DNA from: Knoellia koreensis
Lineage (GTDB): Bacteria; Actinomycetota; Actinomycetes; Actinomycetales; Dermatophilaceae
NCBI RefSeq assembly: GCF_013041615.1
Contig: NZ_JABEPQ010000004.1
Location: 186,001 to 250,000, forward strand
Direction: 5' to 3'
DNA length: 64,000 bases
The position numbers and the translations under genes are program-made. This document shows positions 36,218 through 45,814 of this stretch, in pieces. Position 1 is the stretch's first letter; the number at the start of each line of letters is the position of its first letter. The notes below the pieces were generated by a model, which worked only from the letters and a program-made list of their open reading frames with translations, had not been told where the DNA came from and did no database searches.

Positions 36218-37935
36218 GAGATGTCCTGTGCTGCAACGGGATGGAAGGTGGTGGTGACGGAGCCGTCGCGGCTACGGGTGGCGCGCTGGTTGCCCCGCCA
36301 GTGCTCGTCGTCGAGGTCACGGAAGTCGTCGCGCACATGGCCACCGCGCGTCTCCTCGCGTCGCGCGGCCAGGTGCGTGAGGAGCTGGCCGACCTGCAGG
36401 AGGTTGGTCGTCTCCCAGGCCTGGGGTCCGGGCTCGGCGGCCGACTCGTCGAGTGACCGCTCGGCCAGGGCCGCGAGCGCCAGCGCGGTGGCGGCGGTTG
36501 ACTCGGCAGTGCGAACCGCACCGGAGCCGCGCGTCATCGCGGCCTGCACCTCGACCCGGGCAGTCTCCGGCAACAGGGTCGCCGGGCCCTTGGGCCGCCC
36601 GGCCTCTCCGGCCGGCACCGGCGGCAGCTCACCGGCTGCGAGGCGTGCGGTGATGTCATCGGCGATGCGGTGCGCGAAGACGAGCCCCTCGAGCAGGGAG
36701 TTGGAGGCCAGCCGGTTGGCGCCGTGGACGCCGGTGCACGACACCTCACCACAGGCGTAGAGGCCCTCGACGGTGGTGCGACCATGCAGGTCGGTGCGGA
36801 CACCACCGGAGGCGTAGTGCTGGGCTGGCGCCACAGGGAGCAGCTCGGTGGCCGGGTCGAAACCCAGCTCCCGGCACCGCGCCACGATCGAGGGGAACCG
36901 CTCCTCGAGGAATGCAGCGCCGAGGTGCCGCGCGTCGAGGTAGACGTGGTCCTCGCCCGTCTCGCGCATCCGCTCGACGATGGCCCGGGCCACGACATCC
37001 CGTGGCGCGAGGTCGGCCAGCGGGTGCCTCCCCTCCATGAACCGCGCCCCGTCCTTGTCGACGAGGAAGGCGCCCTCGCCTCGGACAGCCTCCGAGATCA
37101 GCGGCTGCTGCCCGCTCGACCCGGGACCCAGCCACAACACGGTGGGGTGGAACTGCACGAACTCGACGTCCGCGATCTCGGCGCCCGCGCGCAGCGCGGC
37201 GGCGAGGCCGTCGCCGGTCGCCACGGAAGGGTTCGTCGTCGCGGCATACACCTGTCCCAGCCCACCCGTCGCGAGGACGACGGCCCGCGCTCGCGCGGCA
37301 CCCACTCCGTCGCGCTGTCCTTCCCCGATGACGTGGAGGGTGACGCCGCAGGCGCGTCCGGTGTCGTCGAGCAGCAGGTCGAGGACCAGCGCGTGCTCGA
37401 TGACCTCGATGCCCGGGTCGTCCTGCACCCGGCGCAGCGCGGCGATGAGGGCGCGCGAGATCTCGCGGCCCGTCGCATCGCCGCCGGCGTGGGCAATGCG
37501 GTCGCGGTGGTGGCCGCCCTCGCGGGTCAGCTTGATCTCGCCATCGGCGTCGCGGTCGAACTCCGCGCCGAGCGCGACGAGCTCGCGCACGCGGCCCGGC
37601 CCCTCGGTCACCAGCGCCCGCACCGCCTCCACGTCACAGACGCCCACGCCCGCGACGAGGGTGTCGCGCAGGTGGTCCTCCGGGGAGTCGGCCGGGTCGA
37701 GCGCCGCTGCGATGCCACCCTGCGCCCACATCGTGGAGCCCTCGTTGAGCACCGTCTTGGTGACGAGCAGTACCCGGTCCACCCGCTGGCGCAGCTGGAG
37801 CGCCGTCGTGAGTCCGGCGATGCCCGAGCCGACGACGATGACGTCAGCGTGCGCGGTCCACCCCGGTTGGGGGGCGCGCAGCCGACCGGGGATCGCGAGG
37901 TATGCCGTGTGGTCGGCTGCCGTGGGTTCAGCCAT
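36214..37935 (-). CDS. nadB: L-aspartate oxidase
   Basis: FAD enzyme, 573 aa, making iminoaspartate. FAD fold [15 protein letters not shown], then [27 protein letters not shown]-type [10 protein letters not shown], and HRIADD at the cap return ([18 protein letters not shown]). No nadA is present in this window, so quinolinate synthase must be coded elsewhere. Overlaps panD by 8 bases and nadC by 4. Confidence 0.96.
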   Translation of the reverse strand: MAEPTAADHTAYLAIPGRLRAPQPGWTAHADVIVVGSGIAGLTTALQLRQRVDRVLLVTKTVLNEGSTMWAQGGIAAALDPADSPEDHLRDTLVAGVGVCDVEAVRALVTEGPGRVRELVALGAEFDRDADGEIKLTREGGHHRDRIAHAGGDATGREISRALIAALRRVQDDPGIEVIEHALVLDLLLDDTGRACGVTLHVIGEGQRDGVGAARARAVVLATGGLGQVYAATTNPSVATGDGLAAALRAGAEIADVEFVQFHPTVLWLGPGSSGQQPLISEAVRGEGAFLVDKDGARFMEGRHPLADLAPRDVVARAIVERMRETGEDHVYLDARHLGAAFLEERFPSIVARCRELGFDPATELLPVAPAQHYASGGVRTDLHGRTTVEGLYACGEVSCTGVHGANRLASNSLLEGLVFAHRIADDITARLAAGELPPVPAGEAGRPKGPATLLPETARVEVQAAMTRGSGAVRTAESTAATALALAALAERSLDESAAEPGPQAWETTNLLQVGQLLTHLAARREETRGGHVRDDFRDLDDEHWRGNQRATRSRDGSVTTTFHPVAAQDIS

Positions 37936-38353
37936 GGTCGCGGCGGGTCACGGCCGAGGTCTTGAGGCCGAACCCGTCCGGCACGTCACCGCCGTCGTGA
38001 CCGACCTCGACGATCTTGTTGTCCTTGTCGACGAAGACGACCTGGGGCTCGAAGGTGCGTGCCTCACTGTCGTCCATCGCGGCATACGCGATGATGATCA
38101 CGGTGTCGCCCGGGGAGATGAGCCGCGCCGCGGCGCCGTTGATGCAGACGATGCCGGAGCCGCGCTCCCCCTCGATGGCGTAGGTCGTGAGGCGGCTGCC
38201 GTTGTCCACGTCGACGACGTCGACCTGCTCACCCGGCAGCAGGCCGGCCGCGTCCATGAGGTCACGGTCGATCGTGAGCGAGCCGACGTAGTGCAGGTCG
38301 GCCTGAGTGACGGTGGCGCGGTGGATCTTGGCGTAGAGCATGAAGCGCTGCAT
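37928..38353 (-). CDS. panD: Aspartate 1-decarboxylase
   Basis: Makes beta-alanine for pantothenate. 141 aa proenzyme; self-cleavage is expected between Gly24 and Ser25 (HYVGSLTID), giving the pyruvoyl group. Start MQRFML at ATG 38353; the frame is open upstream without similarity. Lies in the order panC-panD-nadB-nadC, which links the two aspartate-consuming cofactor routes. Confidence 0.95.
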   Translation of the reverse strand: MQRFMLYAKIHRATVTQADLHYVGSLTIDRDLMDAAGLLPGEQVDVVDVDNGSRLTTYAIEGERGSGIVCINGAAARLISPGDTVIIIAYAAMDDSEARTFEPQVVFVDKDNKIVEVGHDGGDVPDGFGLKTSAVTRRDHG

Positions 38354-38390
38354 GACGAACTCCGTTGCTGTGCTTGCTGTTTCGTGTCGA

Positions 38391-39323
38391 TCAGGTGGCG
38401 ACGGCAGTCGCGTCGATGTCGGAGAAGACCTCGATGGCTCCCCCACCGGGTCCCACGTTGACGGGCTGGTTGTCGATGAGCCGCGTGGTGCCGACCCGGC
38501 CGGCGACCGCGAGGAGCGCCTCGCCGCGGTACCACTCCGGCACGTCCTCGAGCGTCGTCGGGTGGACCAGCACGAGGTAGTCGACGAGGGCCAGGGGCTC
38601 ACGCACCAGCACCGCGCGCGCCGCCCGGCGGATGGCCGACGGGCCTTCGGTGGCGGCGTCCGCGCCAGCCTTGAGCGCCCGCGACAGGGCGAGCGCCACC
38701 TCGCGGTCGGAGTCGGTGAGGTACATGTTGCGGCTGCTCATCGCCAGGCCGTCGGGCTCGCGCACCGTCGGCACCGACACCACCCGCACGGGGAAGTCGA
38801 GGTCGCGCACCATGCGCCGGATGAGCAGCAGCTGCTGGGCGTCCTTCTGCCCGAAGTAGGCGCTGTGCGCACCGGTGAGGTGGAAGAGCTTGGCCACGAC
38901 CGTGAGCACCCCGTCGAAGTGTCCCGGCCGGGAGTGGCCCTCGAGCACGGTGCCGAGCGGGCCGGCGGAGATGCGCACCCCGGGGTCACCGTCCTGGTAG
39001 ATGACGTCCGGGGTGGGCGCGAACACGAGGTCCACGCCGGCGTCGCGACAGATCTCCATGTCGGCGTCGAAGGTGCGGGGATAGCGCGACAGGTCCTCCT
39101 TCGGCCCGAACTGCAACGGGTTGAGGAAGATCGTCACGATGACGTGCTCGGCCACCTCGCGTGCCCTGCGGATCAGGGTCGCGTGGCCCTCGTGCAGGGC
39201 GCCCATCGTCATCACGACGGCGACGTCGCCGGTGAGGTGACCGCGCTCGCGCCGCAGCTCGTCGCGCGTGTGGGCCACGGCCGGCATACCCCTCACGTCA
39301 CTGGCGCCGGTCGGATCGCTCAC
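38391..39323 (-). CDS. panC: Pantothenate synthetase
   Basis: 310 aa; joins pantoate and beta-alanine with ATP. Motifs: [19 protein letters not shown] (HxGH-like), [46 protein letters not shown] (KMSKS-like). GTG start overlaps the stop of the upstream DUF2520 gene (GTGA). Bases 39280s carry a copy of the GTATGCCG motif inside the coding sequence. Confidence 0.96.
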   Translation of the reverse strand: MSDPTGASDVRGMPAVAHTRDELRRERGHLTGDVAVVMTMGALHEGHATLIRRAREVAEHVIVTIFLNPLQFGPKEDLSRYPRTFDADMEICRDAGVDLVFAPTPDVIYQDGDPGVRISAGPLGTVLEGHSRPGHFDGVLTVVAKLFHLTGAHSAYFGQKDAQQLLLIRRMVRDLDFPVRVVSVPTVREPDGLAMSSRNMYLTDSDREVALALSRALKAGADAATEGPSAIRRAARAVLVREPLALVDYLVLVHPTTLEDVPEWYRGEALLAVAGRVGTTRLIDNQPVNVGPGGGAIEVFSDIDATAVAT

Positions 39324-40222
39324 GGGTCACTCCTGGGGTCGGTGCCGAGGATCTCCAACAGGGGCTCCGCGGCGTGGGGGCGCAGCCGACCGCTGGCCAG
39401 CGCCCGCTCGGCGGTGGCGCGGGCGAGCGCGAGGTAGGTCGGTCGGACGTCGGGGGTGAGGCTGTGCAGCTGTCTCAGGTGCTCGGCCACCGTACCGGCA
39501 TCGCCGCGCGCGACCGGGCCGGTGAGTGCGGCGTCACCCGCGCGCAGGGTGTTGTCGAGCGCCGCGCCCACCAGTGGGCCGAGCATGCGGTCGGGCGCCT
39601 CGACCCCGGCCGCCCGCAGCGCCTGCATCGCCTGGGCGATGAGCGTGACGAGGTGGTTGGCGCCGTGCGCGAGCGCCGCGTGGTAGAGCGGGCGCGCCTC
39701 CTCGGAGATCCACACCGGTTCGGCGCCGAGCTCGATGACGAGCGCCTCGGCGACCGGGCGCAGGGGCTCGGGCGCGGTGATGCCGAAGCAGCACTCGACA
39801 AGGCGGTCGAGGTCCATCGCCGTGCCGGTGAAGGTCATCGCCGGGTGCAGCGCCATCCCGAGGATGCCGGCCTCGGCCGCCGGGGCGAACACCTCGGTGC
39901 CGTGCCGCCCGGACGTGTGCAGGACGAGCTGCCCCGGCCGCCAGGCGTCGGTGGCCGCGAGCCCCGACACGAGGTCGGCGAGGGCGTCGTCGGGGACGGC
40001 CAGCACGACCAGCTCGGCCCGCCCGACGACCTCGGCCGGGTCGACCAACGGCACGTCCGGCAGCAGCGCCGCGGCCCGCTCACGCGACTCCTCGCTCACC
40101 CCGGAGACGGCGACGACGTGGTGGCCGGCGCGGGCCAGCGCGGCTCCGAGCACCGCACCGACGCGTCCGGCGCCGACGACCCCGACCGTGAGCCGGGCCG
40201 GCCGCTCGTCGCTGAAGTCCAC
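39320..40222 (-). CDS. Rossmann-fold DUF2520 protein
   Basis: 300 aa NAD(P)-binding protein: VGVVGAGRVGAVLGAALARAGHHVVAVSG, then a C-terminal helical DUF2520 domain (HPAMTFTG, YHAALAHGANHLVTLIAQA). Related in shape to ketopantoate reductase and ProC-like enzymes. It is first in the pan/nad operon and overlaps panC, so a role in pantoate supply is likely but not shown. Confidence 0.88.
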   Translation of the reverse strand: MDFSDERPARLTVGVVGAGRVGAVLGAALARAGHHVVAVSGVSEESRERAAALLPDVPLVDPAEVVGRAELVVLAVPDDALADLVSGLAATDAWRPGQLVLHTSGRHGTEVFAPAAEAGILGMALHPAMTFTGTAMDLDRLVECCFGITAPEPLRPVAEALVIELGAEPVWISEEARPLYHAALAHGANHLVTLIAQAMQALRAAGVEAPDRMLGPLVGAALDNTLRAGDAALTGPVARGDAGTVAEHLRQLHSLTPDVRPTYLALARATAERALASGRLRPHAAEPLLEILGTDPRSDP

Positions 40223-40246
40223 CCGCCCAACCTATCCACCGCAGTC

Positions 40247-40286
40247 GAGTGCCTGAGAACGCCCTACTGGTAGGTCTCAGGCACTC
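40247..40286. repeat. 40-bp palindromic repeat, left copy
   Basis: GAGTGCCTGAGA, a 16-base centre holding a second small stem (CCTAC..GTAGG), then TCTCAGGCACTC. It contains the stop codon of the nuclease-like gene. It matches the copy at 41252-41291 at all but one base (C to T in the centre). Confidence 0.9.
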
Positions 40287-41191
40287 AAGCCGGGCACACC
40301 GAGCGCCAACAGGTCGGCAGCAACCGCGTCAGCCTCGTCGCGCAGCTCACGAGCCGTGCAGCGCACCACGGTTCGCTTGTCCGTCGTGAGACGCCTCTGA
40401 CGCTGCAGGTCGTCCTCCCAGTGCTCCACCTCCATGTGGAACCCGCCGTCGACCTCCAGCACCAGCGTCCGACCATCCGGCAGGTCCCACTCGCAGTCGG
40501 TGAACCGTCGCTGTCCGCGACTGTCCATGCGCTGTACCTGCCGGTTCGGTGGCCGCAGTCCAGCGCGAACACACAGCCGCCTGACGTCCATCTCGGACAG
40601 GGACTGGGCTCCTCCGCTGATGTCGTGAAGCGCGGTGCGAAGCATCCGTGACCGACGCAGGGTCGAGAGTTCTTCGAGCTCCTCCAGCAGGCGTTCCGGA
40701 GTCGTCAATCGCTGCTGAACCACCGCCGCGAGAAGGCCCTTTGCCGTCCTCGACGACCGGTCGTAGGCCGCGAACAGCAACGCCGCCGGCTCCACCCGCG
40801 ACACGGGCATCGCCTTCGTCGGGTGCCTGAGCCGATCAAGGTCGCGGCGCGTGCGAAAGAACACGACACCCTCGACTGGCTCGTAGCTCAGTGGGTTCTG
40901 CACCACAACGGTGATCTCGTCGCGCACCCAGTTCTTGAGCCCCCACCAGGCCAAGGCCGACAATCCCCCCAGCATGGCCCGATCACCCGCATGCAGCACA
41001 GCTATCCATTGCCGCTGCTGGAGCGTGGGCTCACCGGTGAACGTCGTGACCACGCGAGGAGTCCGGATGGCCCAGCGTCCTGAGGCCACCCGGTGGTCGA
41101 CGAGGTCCCAGCGCGCGCCCAGCTTGGTCAGCTGGCGCCGTGCCAGGACCCCAGCCTGCGCATCTGCCAAGTCGTCCCACGGCGATCCCAT
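40277..41191 (-). CDS. DUF559/Vsr-like nuclease-domain protein with AbiEi-like N-terminus
   Basis: 304 aa. N-terminal part (VLARRQLTKLGARWDLVDHRVASGRW) resembles the winged-helix start of AbiEi-type proteins; the C-terminal part has a PD-(D/E)XK pattern: CEWDLPDGRTLVLEVDGGFHMEVEHWEDDLQRQRRL, like DUF559 and Vsr. Such proteins are common and variable in actinobacteria. ATG 41191 chosen; GTG 41209 is possible. Its end lies in one palindromic repeat and a second copy sits upstream, so it looks like a separate cassette. Confidence 0.78.
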   Translation of the reverse strand: MGSPWDDLADAQAGVLARRQLTKLGARWDLVDHRVASGRWAIRTPRVVTTFTGEPTLQQRQWIAVLHAGDRAMLGGLSALAWWGLKNWVRDEITVVVQNPLSYEPVEGVVFFRTRRDLDRLRHPTKAMPVSRVEPAALLFAAYDRSSRTAKGLLAAVVQQRLTTPERLLEELEELSTLRRSRMLRTALHDISGGAQSLSEMDVRRLCVRAGLRPPNRQVQRMDSRGQRRFTDCEWDLPDGRTLVLEVDGGFHMEVEHWEDDLQRQRRLTTDKRTVVRCTARELRDEADAVAADLLALGVPGLSA

Positions 41192-41246
41192 CGGCTCAGA
41201 GTGGCGCACCGGGGCACCCCGACTCGGCCGTCATCCACAGGACCCG

Positions 41247-41296
41247 AAGTTGAGTGCCTGAGAACGCCCTATTGGTAGGTCTCAGGCACTCAACTT
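41247..41296. repeat. Palindromic repeat, right copy (17-bp arms)
   Basis: Same core as 40247-40286, with arms extended to 17 bases by AAGTT on the left and AACTT on the right. It lies between the divergent nuclease-like and methyltransferase genes, so it is not simply a terminator. Confidence 0.9.
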
Positions 41297-41311
41297 CGTA
41301 AGGATGGGGGG

Positions 41312-42271
41312 GTGGAGACTTGGGCGACCGCGTGGCAGGACGCGCTGTATGGCGACGACGGCTTCTACCGCTCCCCCACCGGGCCGGCCGGGCACTTCAC
41401 GACCGCCACGCACGGACCCACCGGGCGCGTGCTGGCCGAGGCGCTGCTGCGCCTCGCCACCGAGAACGGCCTGACCCACGTCGTCGACGTCGGCGCCGGA
41501 CGCGGTGAGCTGCTGACGCATCTGTATGCCGCGCAGCGGGCTTCCGGGGGCGGGTCACCGACCGTGGCGCTCACCGGCGTCGACGTGGTGGCCCGACCCG
41601 ACGGACTCCCCGACGACGTGCGGTGGCTCCACTCCCCCGGCGGCGCCGCCCTGCCGGACGGGCTCAACGGTCTCACCGACGCACTGGTCGTCGCCCACGA
41701 GTGGCTCGACGTGGTGCCCTGCACGATCGCCGAGGTGGACGACGACGGCAGCCTGCGCGAGCGTCTGGTCGACCCCACCACCGGGACCGAGGCCTGGGGC
41801 GACCCAGTACGCGGCGACGAGCTCACCTGGGCCGAAAAGCACTGGCCCACAACGCAAGCCGAAACCCGGGTCGAGATCGGCCTCGCGCGCGACCTCGCCT
41901 GGCTCGACCTCCTCTCCCGCATCGACAACGGACTGGCGCTCGCCATCGACTACGGCCACACGGCAGCGATGCGACCGCCGCTCGGCTCGCTCACGGCATA
42001 CCGTGACGGCCACCAGGTCGCGCCCGTCCCCGACGGCAGCAGCGACATCACCGCGCACGTCGCGATGGACTCCCTCGAGCACGACGACGTCGTCGACCAG
42101 CGAACAGCGTTGCGTCGCTTGGGAATCCAGACCCGGACGCCACCCGTGACGCTCGCACGGACCGACCCCGCGGCATACCTCTCCGCTCTCGAGCAGGCCA
42201 GCGCGGCGACGGCCCTCACGGCCGAGGGCGGTTTCGGCGACTTCCTCTGGGCGTTCAGCCGGCGGGGCTGA
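41312..42271 (+). CDS. MidA/NDUFAF7-like SAM-dependent methyltransferase
   Basis: 319 aa. SAM site VVDVGAGRGELLTHL, acidic loop LTGVDVV, and the COG1565 block VVAHEWLDVVPCTIAEV, ALAIDYGHT. In mitochondria NDUFAF7 methylates an Arg of the NDUFS2 subunit, the counterpart of NuoD; an orphan nuoD lies 1.9 kb downstream on the same strand. GTG 41312 follows an AAGGAT box. The 3' end overlaps the convergent P450 gene by 17 bases. Confidence 0.85.
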   Translation: METWATAWQDALYGDDGFYRSPTGPAGHFTTATHGPTGRVLAEALLRLATENGLTHVVDVGAGRGELLTHLYAAQRASGGGSPTVALTGVDVVARPDGLPDDVRWLHSPGGAALPDGLNGLTDALVVAHEWLDVVPCTIAEVDDDGSLRERLVDPTTGTEAWGDPVRGDELTWAEKHWPTTQAETRVEIGLARDLAWLDLLSRIDNGLALAIDYGHTAAMRPPLGSLTAYRDGHQVAPVPDGSSDITAHVAMDSLEHDDVVDQRTALRRLGIQTRTPPVTLARTDPAAYLSALEQASAATALTAEGGFGDFLWAFSRRG

Positions 42272-43457
42272 CGACGAGCCGCTCGAAGCCGCGCAGGACG
42301 AACGTCGGCCGCTGCACCGCCTCCACCACCTCGAGCCGCGGGTGCCGCCCGAGCAGCGTCCGCAGTGAGATGGCGAGCTCGAGCCGGGCCAGCGGAGCGC
42401 CGATGCAGAAGTGGATGCCGGCGCCGAACGCGAGGTGCGGGTTGGGGTCGCGCGTCGGGTCGAACCGGTTCGGGTCGGCGAAGACGGCCGGGTCGCGGTT
42501 GGCCGCGCCGAGCAGGGCCGCAACCTTGTCGCCGGGCGCAAGCTCGACCCCCGCCACCGACGTCGGTTCCTTGGCCGTGCGCTCGAAGAGGTGCAGCGGC
42601 GAGTCGTGGCGCAGGAACTCCTCCACGAGCCGGTCGACCGCGGCCGGGTCCGTGGCGTCGACCGCGGGCCGTGCGGGCGCGGTGAGCCACGAGTGCAGCC
42701 CGTTGCCGAACCCGTTGACGCTCGCCTCGTGCCCGGCGTTGAGCAGCAGCACTGCCGTCGCGACCAGCTCGTGGGCCGAGAGCCGGTCCGAGCCGTCGCG
42801 CGCCTGGACGAGGTCGGTGAGCAGGTCCTCGCCGGGCGCCTTCGCGCGGTGTGCCGCAAGCTCCTCCACGTATGCCGCGAACTCACCTGCCGCGGTCCGC
42901 GCGGCCGCCTCTTCGGCCGGGGTCCGGTCGACCTCGTACATGCGCACGATGGCCTGGGACCACGGGCGCAACAGGTGCCGGTCGGCCTCGGGCACCCCGA
43001 GCAGCTCGGCGATGACGAGCACGGGCAACGGCTCGGCATACTGCTCGATCACGTCGAACGACCCGTCGGGCAGCTGGGCGAGCAGGCCCTGGGCGAGCTC
43101 CTCGATGCGCGGCGCGAGGCGCTGGACGTGACCGCGGCCGAACGCGCCGGCGACGAGGCGCCGCAGCCGGGTGTGCTTGGGCGGTTCGCTGTCGAGGATC
43201 GAGTCGGCGTGCAGCCAGTTGAAGGTGTCCCACTCGGCCTCGGGCGTGCGCGGGCCGAAGATGCGACCGAGACGACGGTCCCGCAGGACGGCACCGGCCT
43301 CGGCGTGGCCGGTGGCCAGCCACGTGCGCATTCCCGAGTGCCAGGCGAAGGGCGCCGCGGCACGCAGCTCGGCCAGGTGCGGGTAGGGGTCGGCGACCAC
43401 TGCGGGGTCGGTCAGGTCGAGGAAGTCAGCGGCGTCGACGGCGGTGGTGGCGGGCAC
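42255..43457 (-). CDS. Cytochrome P450
   Basis: 400 aa, soluble bacterial type. Heme Cys351 in FGAGIHFCIG; ExxR in EEFLRHDSP region; I-helix LLNAGHEASVN, in which the common Thr of AGxET is Ser. SEPPKHTRLRRLV is the usual C-helix. No ferredoxin or reductase gene is adjacent, so electrons come from elsewhere. GTG 43457 chosen because VPATTAVDAADFLDLTDP is a normal beginning; the frame is open further upstream. Confidence 0.92.
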   Translation of the reverse strand: MPATTAVDAADFLDLTDPAVVADPYPHLAELRAAAPFAWHSGMRTWLATGHAEAGAVLRDRRLGRIFGPRTPEAEWDTFNWLHADSILDSEPPKHTRLRRLVAGAFGRGHVQRLAPRIEELAQGLLAQLPDGSFDVIEQYAEPLPVLVIAELLGVPEADRHLLRPWSQAIVRMYEVDRTPAEEAAARTAAGEFAAYVEELAAHRAKAPGEDLLTDLVQARDGSDRLSAHELVATAVLLLNAGHEASVNGFGNGLHSWLTAPARPAVDATDPAAVDRLVEEFLRHDSPLHLFERTAKEPTSVAGVELAPGDKVAALLGAANRDPAVFADPNRFDPTRDPNPHLAFGAGIHFCIGAPLARLELAISLRTLLGRHPRLEVVEAVQRPTFVLRGFERLVVSPAG

Positions 43458-43549
43458 GGCAGCAGCCTGCCGCAGGCCGGCGAGTTTTGTCAGGCGGCCC
43501 CTCCCCGGCACACTGGATGGCTGCTGTTCCTCGAAAGGACCCCGTCCCC

Positions 43550-44125
43550 ATGACCCAGCGCACCAACCGCGCGCGTGCGTGCGCACTCGCTGCCGGCGCC
43601 CTCGTCACCGCCACCGCCCTCGCCGGCTGCGGCGGCGACACCCAGCCAGGCGGCAACGTGACCGTGACGGTGACCCCCACCGTCACGGCGAGCTCGGCCT
43701 CCAAGCCCAAGCCCGCACCCAAGCCGGCGGCGCCGACCAGCGACGACAAGGGACGCGCCTTCGAGTACGGCACCGTCACCAAGAGCAGCAAGGTCGGCGA
43801 CACGACGGTGCTGGAGATCGACCGGTGGACCTGGAAGGGCCTCGACGACACCAAGCTCGCCCGCAGCGGAGTGCCCACGACGCCGTTCAAGGGCAAGGAG
43901 CCCTACACGAACCAGAACGCCAAGCTGACCTACACCGTGCCGGTCGCCGACGGGGCCCGGGTGCTCGTCCACCACTGCGTCGCGGCCGACGAGCCGCTGC
44001 AGACCAAGTCGGTCGATGCGGCGGCTCTGGCCGACCTGCCCGCGCGGGAGAACACCGTCCTGTTCAAGCTCGACGACAAGGGCTGGCTGGTCTCGGCCGA
44101 CAACATCCCCGGCTGCCCCAAGTGA
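43550..44125 (+). CDS. Hypothetical lipoprotein
   Basis: 191 aa. Lipobox ATALAGC near residue 25, a Thr/Val and Lys/Pro-rich linker, and a C-terminal beta-rich domain with two Cys (HHC and PGC) that could pair. AAAGGA lies ten bases before ATG 43550. No recognised family. Confidence 0.75.
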   Translation: MTQRTNRARACALAAGALVTATALAGCGGDTQPGGNVTVTVTPTVTASSASKPKPAPKPAAPTSDDKGRAFEYGTVTKSSKVGDTTVLEIDRWTWKGLDDTKLARSGVPTTPFKGKEPYTNQNAKLTYTVPVADGARVLVHHCVAADEPLQTKSVDAAALADLPARENTVLFKLDDKGWLVSADNIPGCPK

Positions 44126-44146
44126 GCATGGCCTAGCCTGAGGCGC

Positions 44147-45319
44147 ATGTCCTCCGAGCCGAGCCAGCGTGAGCTGAGCGTCGGCATGGGCGCGGGTGGC
44201 CTGGCCACCGCCGACATGGTGCTCAACATCGGGCCGCAGCACCCGGCCACGCACGGCGTGCTCCGGCTGCGCATCGTCGTGGACGGTGAGCGCATCGTCC
44301 GCGCCGACCCGGTCGTGGGCTACATGCACCGGGGCGCGGAGAAGCTGTTCGAGGTCCGCGACTACCGGCAGATCGTGGTCCTCGCCAACCGGCACGACTG
44401 GTTGTCGGCGTTCTCCTCCGAGCTCGGTGTGGTGCTCGGTGTCGAGTCGATGCTGGGCATGGAGGTGCCCGAGCGGGCGGTGTGGGCGCGCACCCTGCTC
44501 GCCGAGCTCAACCGGGTGCTCAACCACCTGATGTTCCTCGGCTCCTACCCCCTCGAGCTGGGCGCGATCACCCCGATCTTCTACGCCTTCCGCGAGCGGG
44601 AGGAGCTGCAGGCCGTCATGGAGGAGGCCGCGGGAGGTCGGCTCCACTACATGTTCAACCGGGTCGGGGGCCTCAAGGAGGACCTGCCCGCGGGCTGGCT
44701 GGACCGGGCTGCTGCCGCCGTCACCAGCGTGCGGCGCCGCCTGCCCGACCTCGAGGCCATGATCGTCGGCAACGAGATCCTCGAGGCCCGCACCCGCGGG
44801 GTGGGCGTCCTCACGCCGGAAACCATTGCGGCGTATGGGGTTTCAGGACCGATTGCCCGCGCCTCTGGCGTCGACGTCGACCTCCGGCGGGACGAGCCCT
44901 ACCTGGCGTATGCCGAGCTGTTCGCCGACGGCGGCCCCGGCCGTGTCGTGACCCGCACCGACGGGGACTGCCTGGCGCGGCTGGAGGTGCTGCTCGAGCA
45001 GGTGCACGTGAGCCTCGACCTCGCCGACGCGTGCATCGACCGGATGCGCTCGCTGGGGCGCGGACCGGTCAACGTCCGGCTGCCCAAGGTGCTCAAGGTC
45101 CCCGAGGGCGACCAGTACACCGCGACGGAGAACCCCTTGGGGTTCAACGGCTACTACCTCGTGTCGCGTGGCGAGAAGACCCCGTGGCGGCTGAAGCTGC
45201 GGTCGGCGTCGTTCAACAACGTGTCGGTGCTCGGCGAGGTGCTGCCGGGCAACCTCATCGCCGACATGGTCGCGATCCTGGGGTCGATGTTCTTCGTCGT
45301 CGGCGACATCGACAAGTAG
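44147..45319 (+). CDS. nuoD: Orphan NADH-quinone oxidoreductase subunit D
   Basis: 390 aa 49-kDa subunit. Clear NuoD pattern: [74 protein letters not shown], and the end [13 protein letters not shown]. No other nuo genes flank it. It is shorter than the operon NuoD of actinobacteria (about 430-450 aa, from memory). TAGCCT seven bases before ATG suggests a leaderless transcript. Confidence 0.9.
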   Translation: MSSEPSQRELSVGMGAGGLATADMVLNIGPQHPATHGVLRLRIVVDGERIVRADPVVGYMHRGAEKLFEVRDYRQIVVLANRHDWLSAFSSELGVVLGVESMLGMEVPERAVWARTLLAELNRVLNHLMFLGSYPLELGAITPIFYAFREREELQAVMEEAAGGRLHYMFNRVGGLKEDLPAGWLDRAAAAVTSVRRRLPDLEAMIVGNEILEARTRGVGVLTPETIAAYGVSGPIARASGVDVDLRRDEPYLAYAELFADGGPGRVVTRTDGDCLARLEVLLEQVHVSLDLADACIDRMRSLGRGPVNVRLPKVLKVPEGDQYTATENPLGFNGYYLVSRGEKTPWRLKLRSASFNNVSVLGEVLPGNLIADMVAILGSMFFVVGDIDK

Positions 45320-45322
45320 GAG

Positions 45323-45814
45323 TCAGGCCGGCGCGCCTCCCTGGTCATCCCCGGCGGCCGGGCCGTCGCCGTCGACGCGGCACCACGCCTGGGTGACCAT
45401 GCCCGCCACGGCCAGCACGACCGCACCGACGCACAGCGCGAGCAGCCGCCACAGCACCGAGCGGTATCCCGGCAGGTCGATCTCGGCCACCGCGTGGGCG
45501 ACCTGCGCGGCATACCAGCCGAGCACGGCCGACCCGGTGAGGGCGGCCGCCTGGGCGAGCACGAGCGTCCGCGCGGCCCGGATCGGGCTGAGCGGCTTCG
45601 TGGCGCGCCCGCGCAGGAACCGCCGCACGGGCAGCCCCGCGCCGATGACGAGCGCCGCCATGACGACCAGCAGGACCGCCGACACCCACGATGCGCCGCC
45701 GAGCAGGTGGCCGGACGCCAGCCAGAACCGCCACCCGACCCACGACACCACCCCGACGACGAGGGCGACCATGGCGAGCAGCGACCAGCGCACGCCGCGT
45801 CCGTCGTTCACCAT
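45323..45814 (-). CDS. DUF3180 membrane protein
   Basis: 163 aa with four predicted membrane helices. Found at the end of folate operons in actinobacteria; function unknown. ATG 45814 overlaps the folBK stop by seven bases. Its end is three bases from the end of the convergent nuoD, with no hairpin between. Confidence 0.85.
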   Translation of the reverse strand: MVNDGRGVRWSLLAMVALVVGVVSWVGWRFWLASGHLLGGASWVSAVLLVVMAALVIGAGLPVRRFLRGRATKPLSPIRAARTLVLAQAAALTGSAVLGWYAAQVAHAVAEIDLPGYRSVLWRLLALCVGAVVLAVAGMVTQAWCRVDGDGPAAGDDQGGAPA

